The notes beneath the pieces are model-generated. The model did not search any database. It was not told the origin of the DNA and saw only the letters and a program-made list of their open reading frames with translations. A program made the translations under genes and the position numbers. From Prinsepia uniflora (lineage: Eukaryota; Streptophyta; Magnoliopsida; Rosales; Rosaceae), in assembly GCA_032719365.1 (NCBI GenBank), contig CM064870.1, positions 40,456,194-40,520,193 on the forward strand: a stretch of 64,000 nucleotides of DNA, given 5' to 3'. Of the stretch, positions 18,150-29,660 are shown one piece after another (the stretch's first letter is position 1; every line of letters starts with the position of its first letter).

Positions 18150-20216
18150 TAATCCCCCCCAAAGCCACTGAGCTCCCAAAAGGCCTCATGCTAGATAGGT
18201 GTGTGCCTACACCTTTAAGGCACACCACCATCCTCTCCCAGACCATTTCCCCTCGCAGGAATGTGAGATTGTTCACTGTTCCCTCCAGGACACGGGTCTT
18301 ACAGTTATTGACAAGCCTAGACCTGGGCAAAGGCTCAGGCAGGTTTTGGTGGTTGTTACATCCGGTTGGTTTGTCATGTGTTTCGATTCCAACCTCAAAA
18401 AGCTCTAGGAAGCCAATTTACAGGTTTGTGGCAAGTTGAAATTTTGTTCAAACCTTTTGGCAAAAAAGGTAATTTGTTCTAGTTCTATTCATTTCAATGC
18501 GTATTCTTATCTAGTTGGCATTTTACAGGAGGATTTTCCACATAATGCTCACCATAGAGAGATTGCCATCTCAGTAACTAATTACACCTTAAGGCATGGG
18601 GATACAGGATTGGTGATTGTTGGTGGAAGGATGGAGATGCAGCCTCATGTATGTTTCTCGTTATATTATTCATTTCAAATTTGTTCTCTTGTATTTTGAG
18701 TTCACAAATCAAACACTCTTTCTAGTCTTCCTTATGGAGAAGTAATTGATTAACCATGTCTGATTACAAGTTTTGCCAAATTCTAAATAGGTGGTGTGCA
18801 TACTTTAGAAGCCATCCTTTTAATTCTTAACTTCTAAACAATTCATCGAGTGTGAGGACAGAAGCATTATCTATTCACTTTAGCTTTGTCATGGCCTTAA
18901 TATTCTCTGAACTCTTTCATCTAGATGAATGATTGACAATGGGTTAAGTTGGGGTCAATTTTTTTTCTTTCATTTTACTTTAATGGGTACTACTCTTGGT
19001 GCTTAACAACTTGTTAATTCTCAGCTATCTCATATGCTATACTAAGTAGAATCTATGTTGTGTTCTTGTTGTCTGTATTAACCTTTCTGCTTTTAAAATG
19101 TTTGGAACCAAAGCTCTTGCCTCTTATACATTTTGACATGTTGTTACTGTAAGCATGTAATAATGTTTTAACTGATGACTCACAATGTTAATCACTCATG
19201 GATGCTCTTAGAAATACTTTATTTTGTAATTTTTAGATTTTCTTAGACCCATTTGAAGAAATTGGGAGGGCATATAGAAGTGCCGAGCAGCATAGAAGAA
19301 ATCTAACCGAAAAGGAGGTAATGCTTTTTTGGTTTAAGCATGAAAAACTCTTGTATGTTTAAATAATTATTGGTTTTGTAAATAGGTTAGCTATTTTGAC
19401 TTACAGACTTCTGCGTTTACTGGGGCATTCTATCTTCTTGGTATAAGGCATGATAGTTGATTTGTTCTCTTAGCTTCTGAATGGATGAACTATTCAAAGC
19501 CAGTAATAACTGCTGGATTTTTTTTTTTGCTTGCTTTTCAGTAATTTAATCCATCTTTTTATCTTATGTAGGCTTCTGAAAATTCAGGAACTATGGATCT
19601 ACGACATTTTGCATTGTATGCATTAGCTGGTATCTCTGGACAAATTAGATGGACTAGAAAGAATGAGATGAGCTTGTTACTCTTTCTCATAAGCTTTTAC
19701 TTTGGAACTTTTTTGCTCCATGTTACGCTGGAAAAATTTTATCAGTCTATAAATGCATAAGAAATGTGCTGCCAGTGTGTTATATCATAAAAGTGTAATC
19801 AGTCATAAGAAATGTGTTGCCAGTGTTTTCTGTTATATTTTATGATATAAGCCTCCTGATACATGTTACTTTGTAGTTTGAATGCAGGGAATTCAGAGAA
19901 TCTATCCTTGGAGTTATGCCACATCATTGGGTAGGTTAAAATTACTTTCTTTCGTTGTACTCATTGTTCTTTTTTTATTTCAGTCTACTTTTATAGGTGG
20001 CAATTGAGTTTCCAATTTGCATACCATTATTAGGATAGAAGAGAAGATACTTTGTTGGAACTTGTACATTTCAAGCGGCACAAAAGGAAAGCATTGAAGA
20101 AAACATCTGGAAAGTCCATTAGCTATCCTTTCCATAAACCTGAAGAAAATCATCCTCTTGGAAAGGACCCAACCTCATCGGAAAAACTGCACAGTACGCT
20201 GGTTTAGAAAAATCTA

Positions 20217-22926
20217 ATGAGTTTTGACGATTGGACGGTTTTTGGTAGTATTTGTCTCCATTTTATAATATATATGATTAGATCGATAGATTGATGTCAA
20301 AAATTATTTAAAATATTTAAATAATCTTTTTCATCAAACATGTAAAACACTTTAAGTATATTTTGATGTGTTTTTAGATGTTTGATTCAAACGATATTCA
20401 GACAGTCGGATTTTCAGAATCGGAACCGTTCATTTTATGAATTTTAGCACATAAACCTTGCCTGTCGAAAATCTATGGATTATGAGGAGTTAAAGTCGTC
20501 CAATCGTCAAAACTCATTTGATAGCCGTCGAATGCTGTCGCATCATTACTTAGTCTCGGAATTTTAAAATTACCTAATTTTGTGTGTAAGTGATCTTCAA
20601 GAATATATAGTAAATATATACGGTTAGATCGATAGATTGATGTCAAAATTTATTCATCTAAATCATCTTATTCATCAAACACTTGAAACACTTTTAAGTA
20701 TAGTTTGATGAGTTTTTTGAAGTTTTGATTAAAATGATATTCAAACAGTCGGATTTTTAGGATCGGAACTGTTCACTTCACGGTTTTTAGTACCTAGACC
20801 TTCCCCGTCGAAAATCTCTGGATTACAAGGAGTTAAAGCCGTCCAATCGTCACAACTCATTTGGTAGCTGTCGAATGATGTCGCACCGTTACTTAGTCTC
20901 AGAATTTCAAAATTAGCTAATTTTGTGTGTAAGTGATCTTCATGAATATACAGTAAATATAGACGGTTAGATCGATTGACTGATATCAAAATTATTTAAA
21001 ACATTTAAATAATCTTATTCACAAACACTTAAAACACTTCATGTATATTTTGATGCGTTTTTTCAAGTTTTGATTCAAACGATATTCAGAAAGTTGGATT
21101 TTGAGGATCATAACCGTTCACTATATGGTTTTTAGCACCTAGACCTTGCCCGTAAAAAATCTTGGGACTATGAGGAATTAAAGGCGTCCGATCGTTGAAA
21201 CTCATGTTGTAGATGTCGAATGGTGACACACCGTTACTTAGTCCCGGGATTTCGATTTTTGCAAGTGATCTTCATGAATATACGGTAAACATAGACGGTT
21301 AGATCGATAGATTGATGTCAAAAATTATTTAAAACATTTAAATCATTTTATTCACCAAACACTTAAAACACTTCAAGTATATGTTGATGCGTTTTTTTAA
21401 GTTTTGGTTCAAACGATATTCAGACAGTCGGATTTTCAGGATCGGAACCGTTCACTCTACGGTTTTTAGTACCTAGACCTTTCCCATCGAAAATCTCTGG
21501 ATTACGAGGAATTAAAGTCGTCTGATCGTCAAAACTCATTTGGTAGTCGTCGAATGGTGTCGCACCGTTACTTAGTCCCGGAATTTCAAATTAGCTAATT
21601 TTTTGTGTAAATGATCTTCAGGAATATACAGTAAATATAGACGGTTAGATCGATAGATTGATGTCAAAAATTATTTAAAACATTTAAATCATCTTATTCA
21701 CCAAACACTTAAAACACTTCAAGTATATTTTGATGCGTTTTTTGAAGTTTTGATTCAAACGATATTCAGAAAGTCGGATTTTTAGGATCGGAACCGTTCA
21801 CTATACAGTTTTTAGTACCTAGACCTTACCCATCGAAAATCTCTGGATTATGAGGAGTTAAAGCCGTCCGATCGTCGAAACTCATGTTGTAGCCGTCGAA
21901 TGGTGACACACCGTTACTTAGTCCCGGAATTTCGGAATTAGCCAATTTTTTGTGCAAGTGATCTTCATGTATATACAGTAAATATAGACGGTTAGAACGA
22001 TAGATTGATGTCAAAAATTATTTAAAACATTTAAATTATCGTATTCATCAAACAATTAAAACATTTCAAGTATATTTTGATGCGTTTTTTGAAGTTTTGG
22101 GTCAAACGATAGTCAGACAGTCGAATTTTCAGAATCGGAACCATTCACCTTACGGTTTTTTAGTACCTAGACCTTTCCAGTTGAAAATCTCTGGATTACG
22201 TGGAGTTAAAGCCGTCCGATCGTCAAAACTCATGTTGTAGCCGTCGAATGGTGACACACCGTTACTTAGTCCCGAAATTTCGAAATTAGCCAATTTTTTG
22301 TGCAAGCGATCTTCATGAATATACAGTAAATATAGACGGTTAGATCGATAGATTGATGTAAAAAAAATATTTAAAACATTTAAATCATCTTATACATCAA
22401 ACACTTAAAACACTTAAAGTATATGTTAATGCGTTTTTTGAAGTTTTGGCTCAAATGATATTCACACAGTCGGATTTTCAGGATCGAAACCGTTCATTTT
22501 ATGGTTTTTAGGACCTAGACCTTGCCCGTAAAAAATCTCGGGATTACGATGAGTTAAAGACGTCCAATCATCCAAACTCAAGTTGTAGCTGTTGAATGGT
22601 GTCACACCGTTACGTAGTCCCGGAATTTCGAAATTAGCTTATTTTTTGTGTAAGCGATCTGCGAATATATATAGTAAATATAAACGGTTGGATCGGTTGA
22701 TTGATATCGAAAAGCATTTAAAACATCTAAATCATCTTATTCATTAAACACTTAAAACACTTAGTATATTTTGATGCGTTTTTCGAAATTTTGGTTCAAA
22801 CGATATTCAGACAGTCAGATTTTCAAGATCAAAACCGTTCACTTTATGGTTTTTAGTACCTAGACCTTACCCGTCGAAAATCTTGGGATTACAAGGAGTT
22901 AAATGCGTCCGATCGTCAAAACTCAT
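20217..22926. repeat. Tandem array of about 346-bp units
   Basis: The landmark GGTTAGATCGATAG recurs (with variants) at 20276, 20622, 20965, 21297, 21643, 21990, 22338 and 22686, giving spacings of 346, 343, 332, 346, 347, 348 and 348. Each unit also contains 'acacttaaaacactt', 'caaacgatattcag', 'aaccgttcac' and 'gtccgatcgtcaaaactcat'. Copies differ substantially, so the array is old. The left edge begins ATGAGTTTTGACGATTGGAC, the inverse of the motif that ends the last copy (about 22907-22926), so the array is bounded by inverted ends. Open frames inside are artefacts of the repeat. Confidence 0.92.
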
Positions 22927-24697
22927 GTTATAACCGTATATATTTATTGTGCATAATCATAGATTGAGATGAGAATGTTCATTACCCTTGATTGAGATGA
23001 GTTAGTGTAAACATTGTGCGTCTATATTTTGTATTAAATCAAATATTTAACGTAAAAAAAACCTAATTTATTCAACTAACTTCTCAGTAACCTTGATTGA
23101 GATGAAGAAGATCTTCATTGTTATATTCATTCCTGCAAATTCAAAAACAATTTATTTTTTGAAGTGTTGTTTCAATCGGCCAGACATTTTTCATATTTAG
23201 TGCAATTGCCCTAGGCAAGATCCACCAACAGGGTTACCAAACGCAAAACTATTTATAAAATATAACTGTTAGGGACAAATTTGAAAACAAAAGCTAATGA
23301 TAACCCCAAAATTTAACCTTACATTTTCAATTTGAAATTTGAATACGCATAACTAGCATTTAAATTAAGAATAGAGGCCCAATTTTATAAGAAATCTAAC
23401 AGGAAATTGCAAAAAGGAGAAGGAAACAACAAAACTAATAAAACACTAGAAATACAAAATTGAACAGGAAAAAAAAATCTTATATCTATGGAGGAGGATG
23501 AGAGAAAATGAGAACAAAATCTTACAAGGGCTACACAGAGAGCTGACAACAAGACATGTCAGAAGACTAAAAAAAAAATTGAAAATAGTTCAAAAGGCTC
23601 ACTATGATAATACTACTCTTCAAAATTAGAAGTTCTGTTTTGAAAGAGACAGTAACCAAAATCAATGGTTGTAGACTTGAGATTTTAAGCTCTTAACTCA
23701 AATCACATATGAGTAAATCAATGGCAATGAAGCTATGAAATACACGGACCAATTATTAGCACTGACATATCCAGCCTAAGAAGGATTGAAAAACGCATTG
23801 CATATACTAACCTAAACCCTTGCATATAAGATCCTGAATTTACAAGGAAACTCATCAGTGTACAAAATTGTGTTAAAGGTCTGAATACGAAGCTTACATT
23901 CTTTTCAACGTGAAAACATAAAAATAAAATAAAAGAAGGAAAATATTACTGAGAGGTGTGAAGTTTAGGTAAATAAAGGCAAACAAAAACATTGAAATAT
24001 ATCTTCCAAACATATGGGGCACACGAATTCACAGTTATTCAAAACTAAAATTAACATCGAACTTGTATACCATTGACAAGAGGCCAGGACCAGTGTGTTT
24101 AGCGTCAAAAGTCTCATCACTCAGCTCAAGTCCATGCTCATCAGGGCCTACTACTCACTATACCTGGGCAAAATCAATTTGCAACTACGTCAAAGTAATT
24201 ATCGATCCTACCAAGCCAATTGACGCACTTAAGTGGACACGAGCTACACAAAACCATGAGACTTCTTGGTGAAGGGTTATGATATGAATAGTTCAAGATT
24301 TTAAGAAGCTTCAAGTACGAATTTTTTACAGAACAGCATAATCCTAGCCCAATAAGGGAGGTAGAGAGAGATTCAAGTGATTGGGCTTGGATTATGATGC
24401 TCCTTTCCCCCCCTCCGTCAACCCAATAACAACCCCAAGTGTAAGGTTTTTATTATCTTGATGGAAAGAATCCAAAACGTAATGCATAGTTCTTACATAC
24501 ACAAGTTATATCGTCAATTAATTACAGATAACAAAAATGGACAAACATAAATAGAAAATATGTTTTCTTTTGCTTGAAGAAATCAAAATTATACACACGC
24601 AAAAAATACTACAAGGATATAAATTTTGTAGTACAGAACAAGTAGAATACAAATTCCATTGCTTTATATTTCCAGAGGACTTCTGGATAGCAAAGGA
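22927..24697. other. No gene recognised
   Basis: A/T-rich sequence with scattered stop codons on both strands. A 69-codon frame at 24063-24272 is the only notable one and resembles nothing known to me. No element ends were found. Confidence 0.5.
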
Positions 24698-26079
24698 CTA
24701 AGTTGAGGACTTGGGTATCTTGTACTGTTTTTTGAGGAATAAAGAGGCTTCCGAATCACCCCTATGACATAAGATTCTCAATAAAGTCTTGGAAAGCCCC
24801 TAGTTTACTTCTATCACCCTGTACTTCCAGGCCACTGGAAGACTTCAAGTCGTCTATCAGTTCTCGGGTCTGCAAACAGAAAAAAATAAAGGAAAAAAAA
24901 AACCAAAAAACTCGAAATCAGACGCTTTTAAAAAATATTCAGTGCTATCCACCCAAGAGACAAAGATAAGCATCAACTATCATTGAATTCTGCAAGTGGA
25001 AACTTAAGCAGTGAGAAAATTTCTATCTTCCACCATGGAAGTATTGTGTCAGACCTACATTTTATGCTGGGCAATAAGATGGTGGTTAGCTCCTTGCACT
25101 GTTACCATGCGCGTATTTGAATGCCTTGCATATGCTTTTCTTTTCAGTCAATAAGAATATTGCTTGTAGTTGGTTCTATGGTTATTCTCATTTTTCTCTT
25201 TTAGTTCTTAGCAAATCAACTTCTTGAAAATCACAGTAAGAGGAATGTCAAAATATTACTCATTTCATGACCGTCCAGATGTAATTTTGCATGCGAAAAC
25301 CTAATCTCATTGATGATGAAATAAGATAATGCATGTGATACTCTGATTCACTTGTAAAGTTTCAACCAGAGAGAAAGATAAACTAACCTCATAACTATGC
25401 AATTGTATTACATGTCGAGCTCTTGCTACCTGGTTTTCTACAACTCCTCGTGGGAGCCCATCTCCTCCAGAGATTAAAAAAAAAAACTCTTGTTAAACAC
25501 ACCCACAGTGACACAAATTAAGTGCAGGGTTGATTTACAGATTTGGAAGTCGCAAGTAGTCAAGTAGTCTCATGGAGCAATTTCAATGAAAAAAAGCAGA
25601 TAACTCTTTTACGGATTAAGTTAACCAACTTCAATGCCTTCTTCCAAATTAATTATTTCTTTTATGGAATCTTTAGAGGTTAAAGAATTGATCCATCTGG
25701 ATTGAAAACATAAAAATCTTTTTTGGTACTCAATGAAATAATTGTTGGCCTATATTCTAACAGTCAATGAAATAATGGTGGTAATTGGTAAAAACCCCAA
25801 AACATAGTAACACTAATAAAATAGTATTAAAGAAGCAAACCCAAGCACAAATCCCTCACCATTTGGCCAGGCCCTCAAATGTGGAGGGAATTTCAACATG
25901 TGTTAGAATAAAAAATTACTGTTGACCCACTAACAACATAAACTTATGAGACTCTTTATTTCAGAGGGGCACAAAGCCAGTACCTTAAGGACCTCCAAAT
26001 CTTCTTCTAATAGCTTTGCATCGCCCAAAGAGAAAGTCCGTGATGACCCACCATCTAATGAAACCCGCGGTAAACCATC
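24698..26079 (-). pseudogene. C-terminal exons of a PATROL1-like (DUF810/MUN) gene, frameshifted
   Basis: Three exons on the minus strand. 26079-25984 reads DGLPRVSLDGG, SRTFSLGDAKLLEEDLEVLK and ends at a GT donor. 25464-25388 reads DGLPRGVVENQVARARHVI then QLHSYE; an upstream T11 run may also be coding (EFFLISGG). 24869-24698 reads TRELIDDLKSSSGLEVQ and SKLGA, then in a shifted frame KTLLRILCHRGDSEASLFL, KKQYKIPKSS and a stop at 24700-24698. These motifs match, from memory, the C-terminus of plant PATROL1 and related DUF810 proteins, whose MUN-like domain acts in vesicle delivery to the plasma membrane. The frameshift after LGA (about 24785) and the absence of upstream exons make it a pseudogene or relic. 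Without the shift the protein would be cut at a stop at 24764-24762. Confidence 0.72.
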
Positions 26080-27286
26080 CTGGAGAGAAAAAGGACAACA
26101 TTGCAGTGAAATGTAAATTACGGGATTCTTGAGGAACAAAACAGTGTTGCTTGAAGGAGACTAGTCACAATGCAATCCCTGAGTGGTTCCACAATTATAG
26201 CACAAAATTGACTAAGTTCCTGTAGAAGTTCATAATGACAGGCAACCCTTTGAGTTCAAAATCGATAACTCAATTTTAACTGAGGAATAACATGTAAAAG
26301 GCCGATATTAGAAAACAGACAAAGTACTACTTTTTTCATTATTCTGAAATGTTAGCAATATGTCTAAATGCGCAAAAAAAAAAAAATCAACTCTACCAGG
26401 ATCTTTAGAGGGAAACAAAACAGACCAATATGCAATAATGAATTCTGATGTAGCATGAGCATGACTCGTACATCAATAACCTCCCACATACAAGCTATAT
26501 GATCATGTTGATGTGCCGGTCCCAACCCTCCTGAATCTACTATTGAAGTTGATGCATCTTTCTACATGAGATTCAACCCAGACCCTAAGGACACCCTAGA
26601 TTTAATGGTTAGGATCAGGTTACCACTATGCACTTGGCAATAAAATTAGGGGTGTAATATACACAACTTATGTGACAGGGGTCAAGAATAGGTACAATTA
26701 CTAACTGGTAGCACATCAATGATATGCAATGCAAGGGCTATAGAACCTTGGTTTCTTTCCCATGCAAGGAAGTAAAGGCAGAAGGAAGATGAGATCTTGG
26801 ATTATGAGTCATTCACTTAAGCAGCTTTAACTACCACATAAAAATAGAAAGTAGATTTACGGGATAAATCTGACCGTATCAAGTGGTTCGTACACTGATT
26901 CGAACCTAGAAAGAGAGACACTTGGTTTATACAAGTTGTCAATAAATGGTTCCCTCAAATCCCAGAAGATGATTTTAGTTCCTGCAACAAGCATTGGGTA
27001 AACTAAGAAGTGATCTAGTTTCTAAAGGAATCTGACATCATTCAAAATGCAATCTGGTACCAGTGAACTCGCAAATTCTATCTATAGCAGCATTTATATA
27101 TTTTCTACTCCCATCAAACATGTCTTTCTGGCTGAAACTTTTTGACTCTCATTTATGGATTTCTCTACAAAAAAAAAAAAAGGTCAAAATATATCAAGCA
27201 CAAGAAAAACCATAAATAAATGTGAAAGCATATGCCTTTCTCAGCCTAAATTCATGTATCTGGAAAGATTTCAAATAAACATATAC
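26080..27286. other. No gene recognised
   Basis: A/T-rich with stops in all frames; I found no further PATROL1-like exons on the minus strand and no element termini. Confidence 0.45.
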
Positions 27287-27375
27287 CTTGAGAAAGACTT
27301 AATGAACCCTTGGAGCCTACGACCCAATGCATCAAGTTCACCCTCCCGACGCGATTTTTGACCCCAGAAATGCAT
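27287..27375 (-). pseudogene. Possible first exon, unrecognised
   Basis: ATG at 27375 opens a frame MHFWGQKSRREGELDALGRR, continuing LQGFIKSFSR, and ends at a good donor (CAAG|GTATAT). I cannot assign a family or find a following exon. It faces away from the small plus-strand frame at 27657, leaving a GC-rich gap of about 280 bp that could be a shared promoter remnant. It may be a gene fragment carried by a transposon. Confidence 0.3.
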
Positions 27376-27656
27376 CTTCAAAACTGAAGTCGCGATGGAC
27401 TTGAAGATGATGACCGCTACAAGGGTCGACAATCGGCGCAGATCCCGCACTCGAGCCCGAAACTAAAACGAAGCCTGAAAGCGGAATATCTGGAAGCAGA
27501 CTGTCCGAGACGGCCGCCTAAAAACAGAGGCTGAAAGCCGGGGTTCGGCCGATACACGATGTTGAACCACGTTGACGCAGAGAGGCAGCGGAGGGACAAA
27601 TTTAACCACCGGAAGACGGAATCCGACCGAAGGTCCCAAACGTGTCGAGATTGGAT

Positions 27657-27830
27657 ATGGCGTTGTTGCTCGCCGCCTCCGTTTCGTTCATCAACGATCT
27701 GAAGGCGAAGGTGGACGCGCTGGAATCGCAGGTGCAGCGAGAGTCCAAACAGATGCAAGTAGAAACGGCGACAACCAGGACATCCAGTGCACTACCATGT
27801 CCTCCAGTGAGTTTTGGAAGTTCTAATTTG
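27657..27830 (+). pseudogene. Short coiled-coil-like coding fragment, unrecognised
   Basis: ATG at 27657 starts MALLLAASVSFINDLKAKVD, continuing ALESQVQRESKQMQ, a plausible coiled coil, then TATTRTSSALPCPP. Base composition is clearly more GC-rich than the surroundings, as in plant exons. The frame closes about 60 codons in and nothing recognisable follows, so it looks like a truncated first exon. Confidence 0.3.
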
Positions 27831-27833
27831 TAG

Positions 27834-29660
27834 ATTGGAGATGGAAGTGGGCGGTGATGACAACAATGTGCTAATTCCTAATTTACATTATTCTCTTTCG
27901 AAATACCTATTATATCTTTGTGGTAACTATTTTTTTTATCCCACTCTAAAATTATTTTTCTTTTCAAACATTTATTTCCTGAATTTTTTTTCCCCAAAAC
28001 CCAGCGTACTAGGTTCTCTGGAGGACCGAAGCCTGGGCGGGTTTTAGGCATTCGAAAGTAAGAAATCGTCTCACATAATAATTAGACGCATAGTTGGATT
28101 TATGTATATGTTGATGCAGAAATCGTCCGGATTTATAGAATTCCTTCTTAATCCCTACACACAATAACAAGAAATAATGGGGTTAAGGTTAAAGTCCGGG
28201 GGGTGGTTCAACTAAGAACACTCCGATACCAAAGTTAGTTTAATCGAGACAAATAAACCGACAGAGTTTCGGTATGAGTTTTTGAATTACCTCCTGAAAT
28301 GAAGAGAGACCATGTATTTATAGTGGAGTCTCGTTGATCATCGGAATGCCTGATTGGTTGAAGGCGATAGTGTTTAATAGGTGATTCTACCGAGAGAAAT
28401 CACTATTTATAACTATATAAATAATAATAAATAACTCACTGAAAGATTATTTATTATCGGCATTGATCTAATTAATTAATATATTTAATTGATAAAAATA
28501 TTAAATTAATGCGGATATCGTGTAATGCCATTTTCGTCTATACCAAGGGTAATATCAACATTATGAGAGGTATGAGTCACGTGGCAGCCCCATGATTTTC
28601 TGGTGATTTATAGTTCCACAGTATATATCCTCATATATATATATTTAGTTATATAAATTATTATATATATATATATCTATTTAGTTATATAATTTATTTT
28701 ATTTGTTAAATACTTAATTAATAATATAAGTATTAATTAAAACAACGATAATAACTACAAAAATATAGAATGTTGTATACTAAATGTAACAAAAAAAAAC
28801 TTACATTTTCAACATTTATGATTCCCAACTCAATTTATTTATCTAAGTGATTAATTTTTATTCTGAAATTATTTGATAGTATTTAATATATTATTAATTT
28901 ATTGAAATTTACCCTAAAAAACAAAACCACCTATACTCCCTTCTAGGCCCCCACCTAATCAGTTAGGCACTAGGCCCTTATCGAGTGTGAGTGCCCATCG
29001 CCTTTTTGAACATTGGTAAATAACAAATTGGAATATGGGAAAAGCCAAAGCTAAGTATGGTTACGATTTATGAGGGTCAACCATCTGGCTCTCCTTGAAG
29101 GATTATGTTTTAGTTTGAGCTATGGTTTCTCTGGAAATTTAGATGCCAGTTTCATTTTTTATGCAGCATAGGAGAGCATTTCTGCTCAGGTTGGCAATCA
29201 TTGAAAAATGGAGGCCTAGGTTTGGGTGTTTTCTCCTTGGGGTTTTCTTCAACCAGTCCAATGTACCAAAAAAAAAACAAAAACAAAAACAAAAACAAAA
29301 AAACAAAAAAACAAAAAAACAAAAAACAAAAAAACAAAAAACAAAAAAAACAAACAAACAAAAAAAACAATTGCTGCCAATTGTACCACTACTGGCAGTG
29401 GCACAAAAGTATTTGTTAAAGAATCAGAAAGTTAGTGAACCGGAAGCAAGCATTATGGATACACAAGATAGTGAGAAAAACCTGTATTGGATTATATACA
29501 ACATCCGTAAAACTTATATTATCAATTTTCTCAAATTATGTACAAAATCAAATTAGACGCTGAAAAATGGATTCTTTCAGCCTCACGAGAACGAGACCAA
29601 TCGCTCTCAAACCAAAAAGCTGTACATGATATTCAAAACGGCTGCGGAAGGAAATTGAGA
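27834..29660. other. A/T-rich intergenic sequence
   Basis: No gene found. 28600-28760 is very A/T-rich with TATATA runs. Around 28180-28420 there is a GC-richer patch ('ccgatacc', 'cgacagagtttcggtatgag') that could be an old transposon end, but I could not define borders. Confidence 0.45.
29269..29372. repeat. (CAAAAA)n low-complexity tract
   Basis: About 100 bp of repeated CAAAAA/CAAAAAAA units. It generates long artefactual open frames of Lys/Gln/Asn on plus and Phe/Cys on minus. Confidence 0.95.

Larger units (their letters stand above)
17574..18303 (-). mobile_element. Cassandra TRIM retrotransposon, complete
   Basis: Two LTRs of 330 and 329 bp (17574-17903 and 17975-18303) flank a 71-bp internal region. 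On the minus strand each LTR starts TGTAAGACCCGTG and ends GGGTTCTGACA. The internal region has a Met-type PBS (TGTATCAGAGCC, complement at about 17959-17970) and a purine tract (AAGGGGGGTGGAT) before the 3' LTR. The 5-bp target duplication GTTAT is exact (17569-17573 and 18304-18308). Each LTR carries a 5S rRNA-like segment, the hallmark of Cassandra. There is no coding capacity, as expected for a TRIM. Confidence 0.95.
17262..20198 (+). pseudogene. FG-GAP repeat protein gene fragment (At3g51050-like), broken
   Basis: Exons recognisable by translation: 17262-17317 (KKEVLVATHDAKIH), 17440-18421 split by the Cassandra insert (VLEPHSRRVDEGF, LPKKIRISSGRQVV, then VIDKPRPGQ, SGWFVMCFDSNLKKL), 18529-18648 (EDFPHNAHHREIAIS, HGDTGLVIVGGRMEMQP), 19237-19317 (DPFEEIGRAYRSAEQHRRN), 19572-19667, 19877-19930 (FECREFRESILGVMPHHW) and 20034 to about 20198 (DRREDTLLELVHFKRHKRK, SISYPFHKPEENH). 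From memory these match the N-terminal half of plant FG-GAP repeat proteins, membrane-anchored beta-propeller-like proteins of poorly known function. Defects: TAG in place of the Trp codon after KKL (about 18406), the Cassandra insertion, ATGAGC in place of a GT donor after 19667, one expected exon absent between 19667 and 19877, and no C-terminal half. Not functional. Confidence 0.82.

Noticed and set aside
17788..18439. Open frames of 116 and 192 aa over the Cassandra element
   Set aside because: They run through LTR sequence and across into the host exon; no known protein.
27417..27758. 113-aa minus-strand frame
   Set aside because: Overlaps the more plausible plus-strand frame at 27657 and has no recognisable features; likely a GC-rich shadow.
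29143..29556. Lys/Gln/Asn-rich and Phe/Cys-rich open frames
   Set aside because: Products of the (CAAAAA)n tract.
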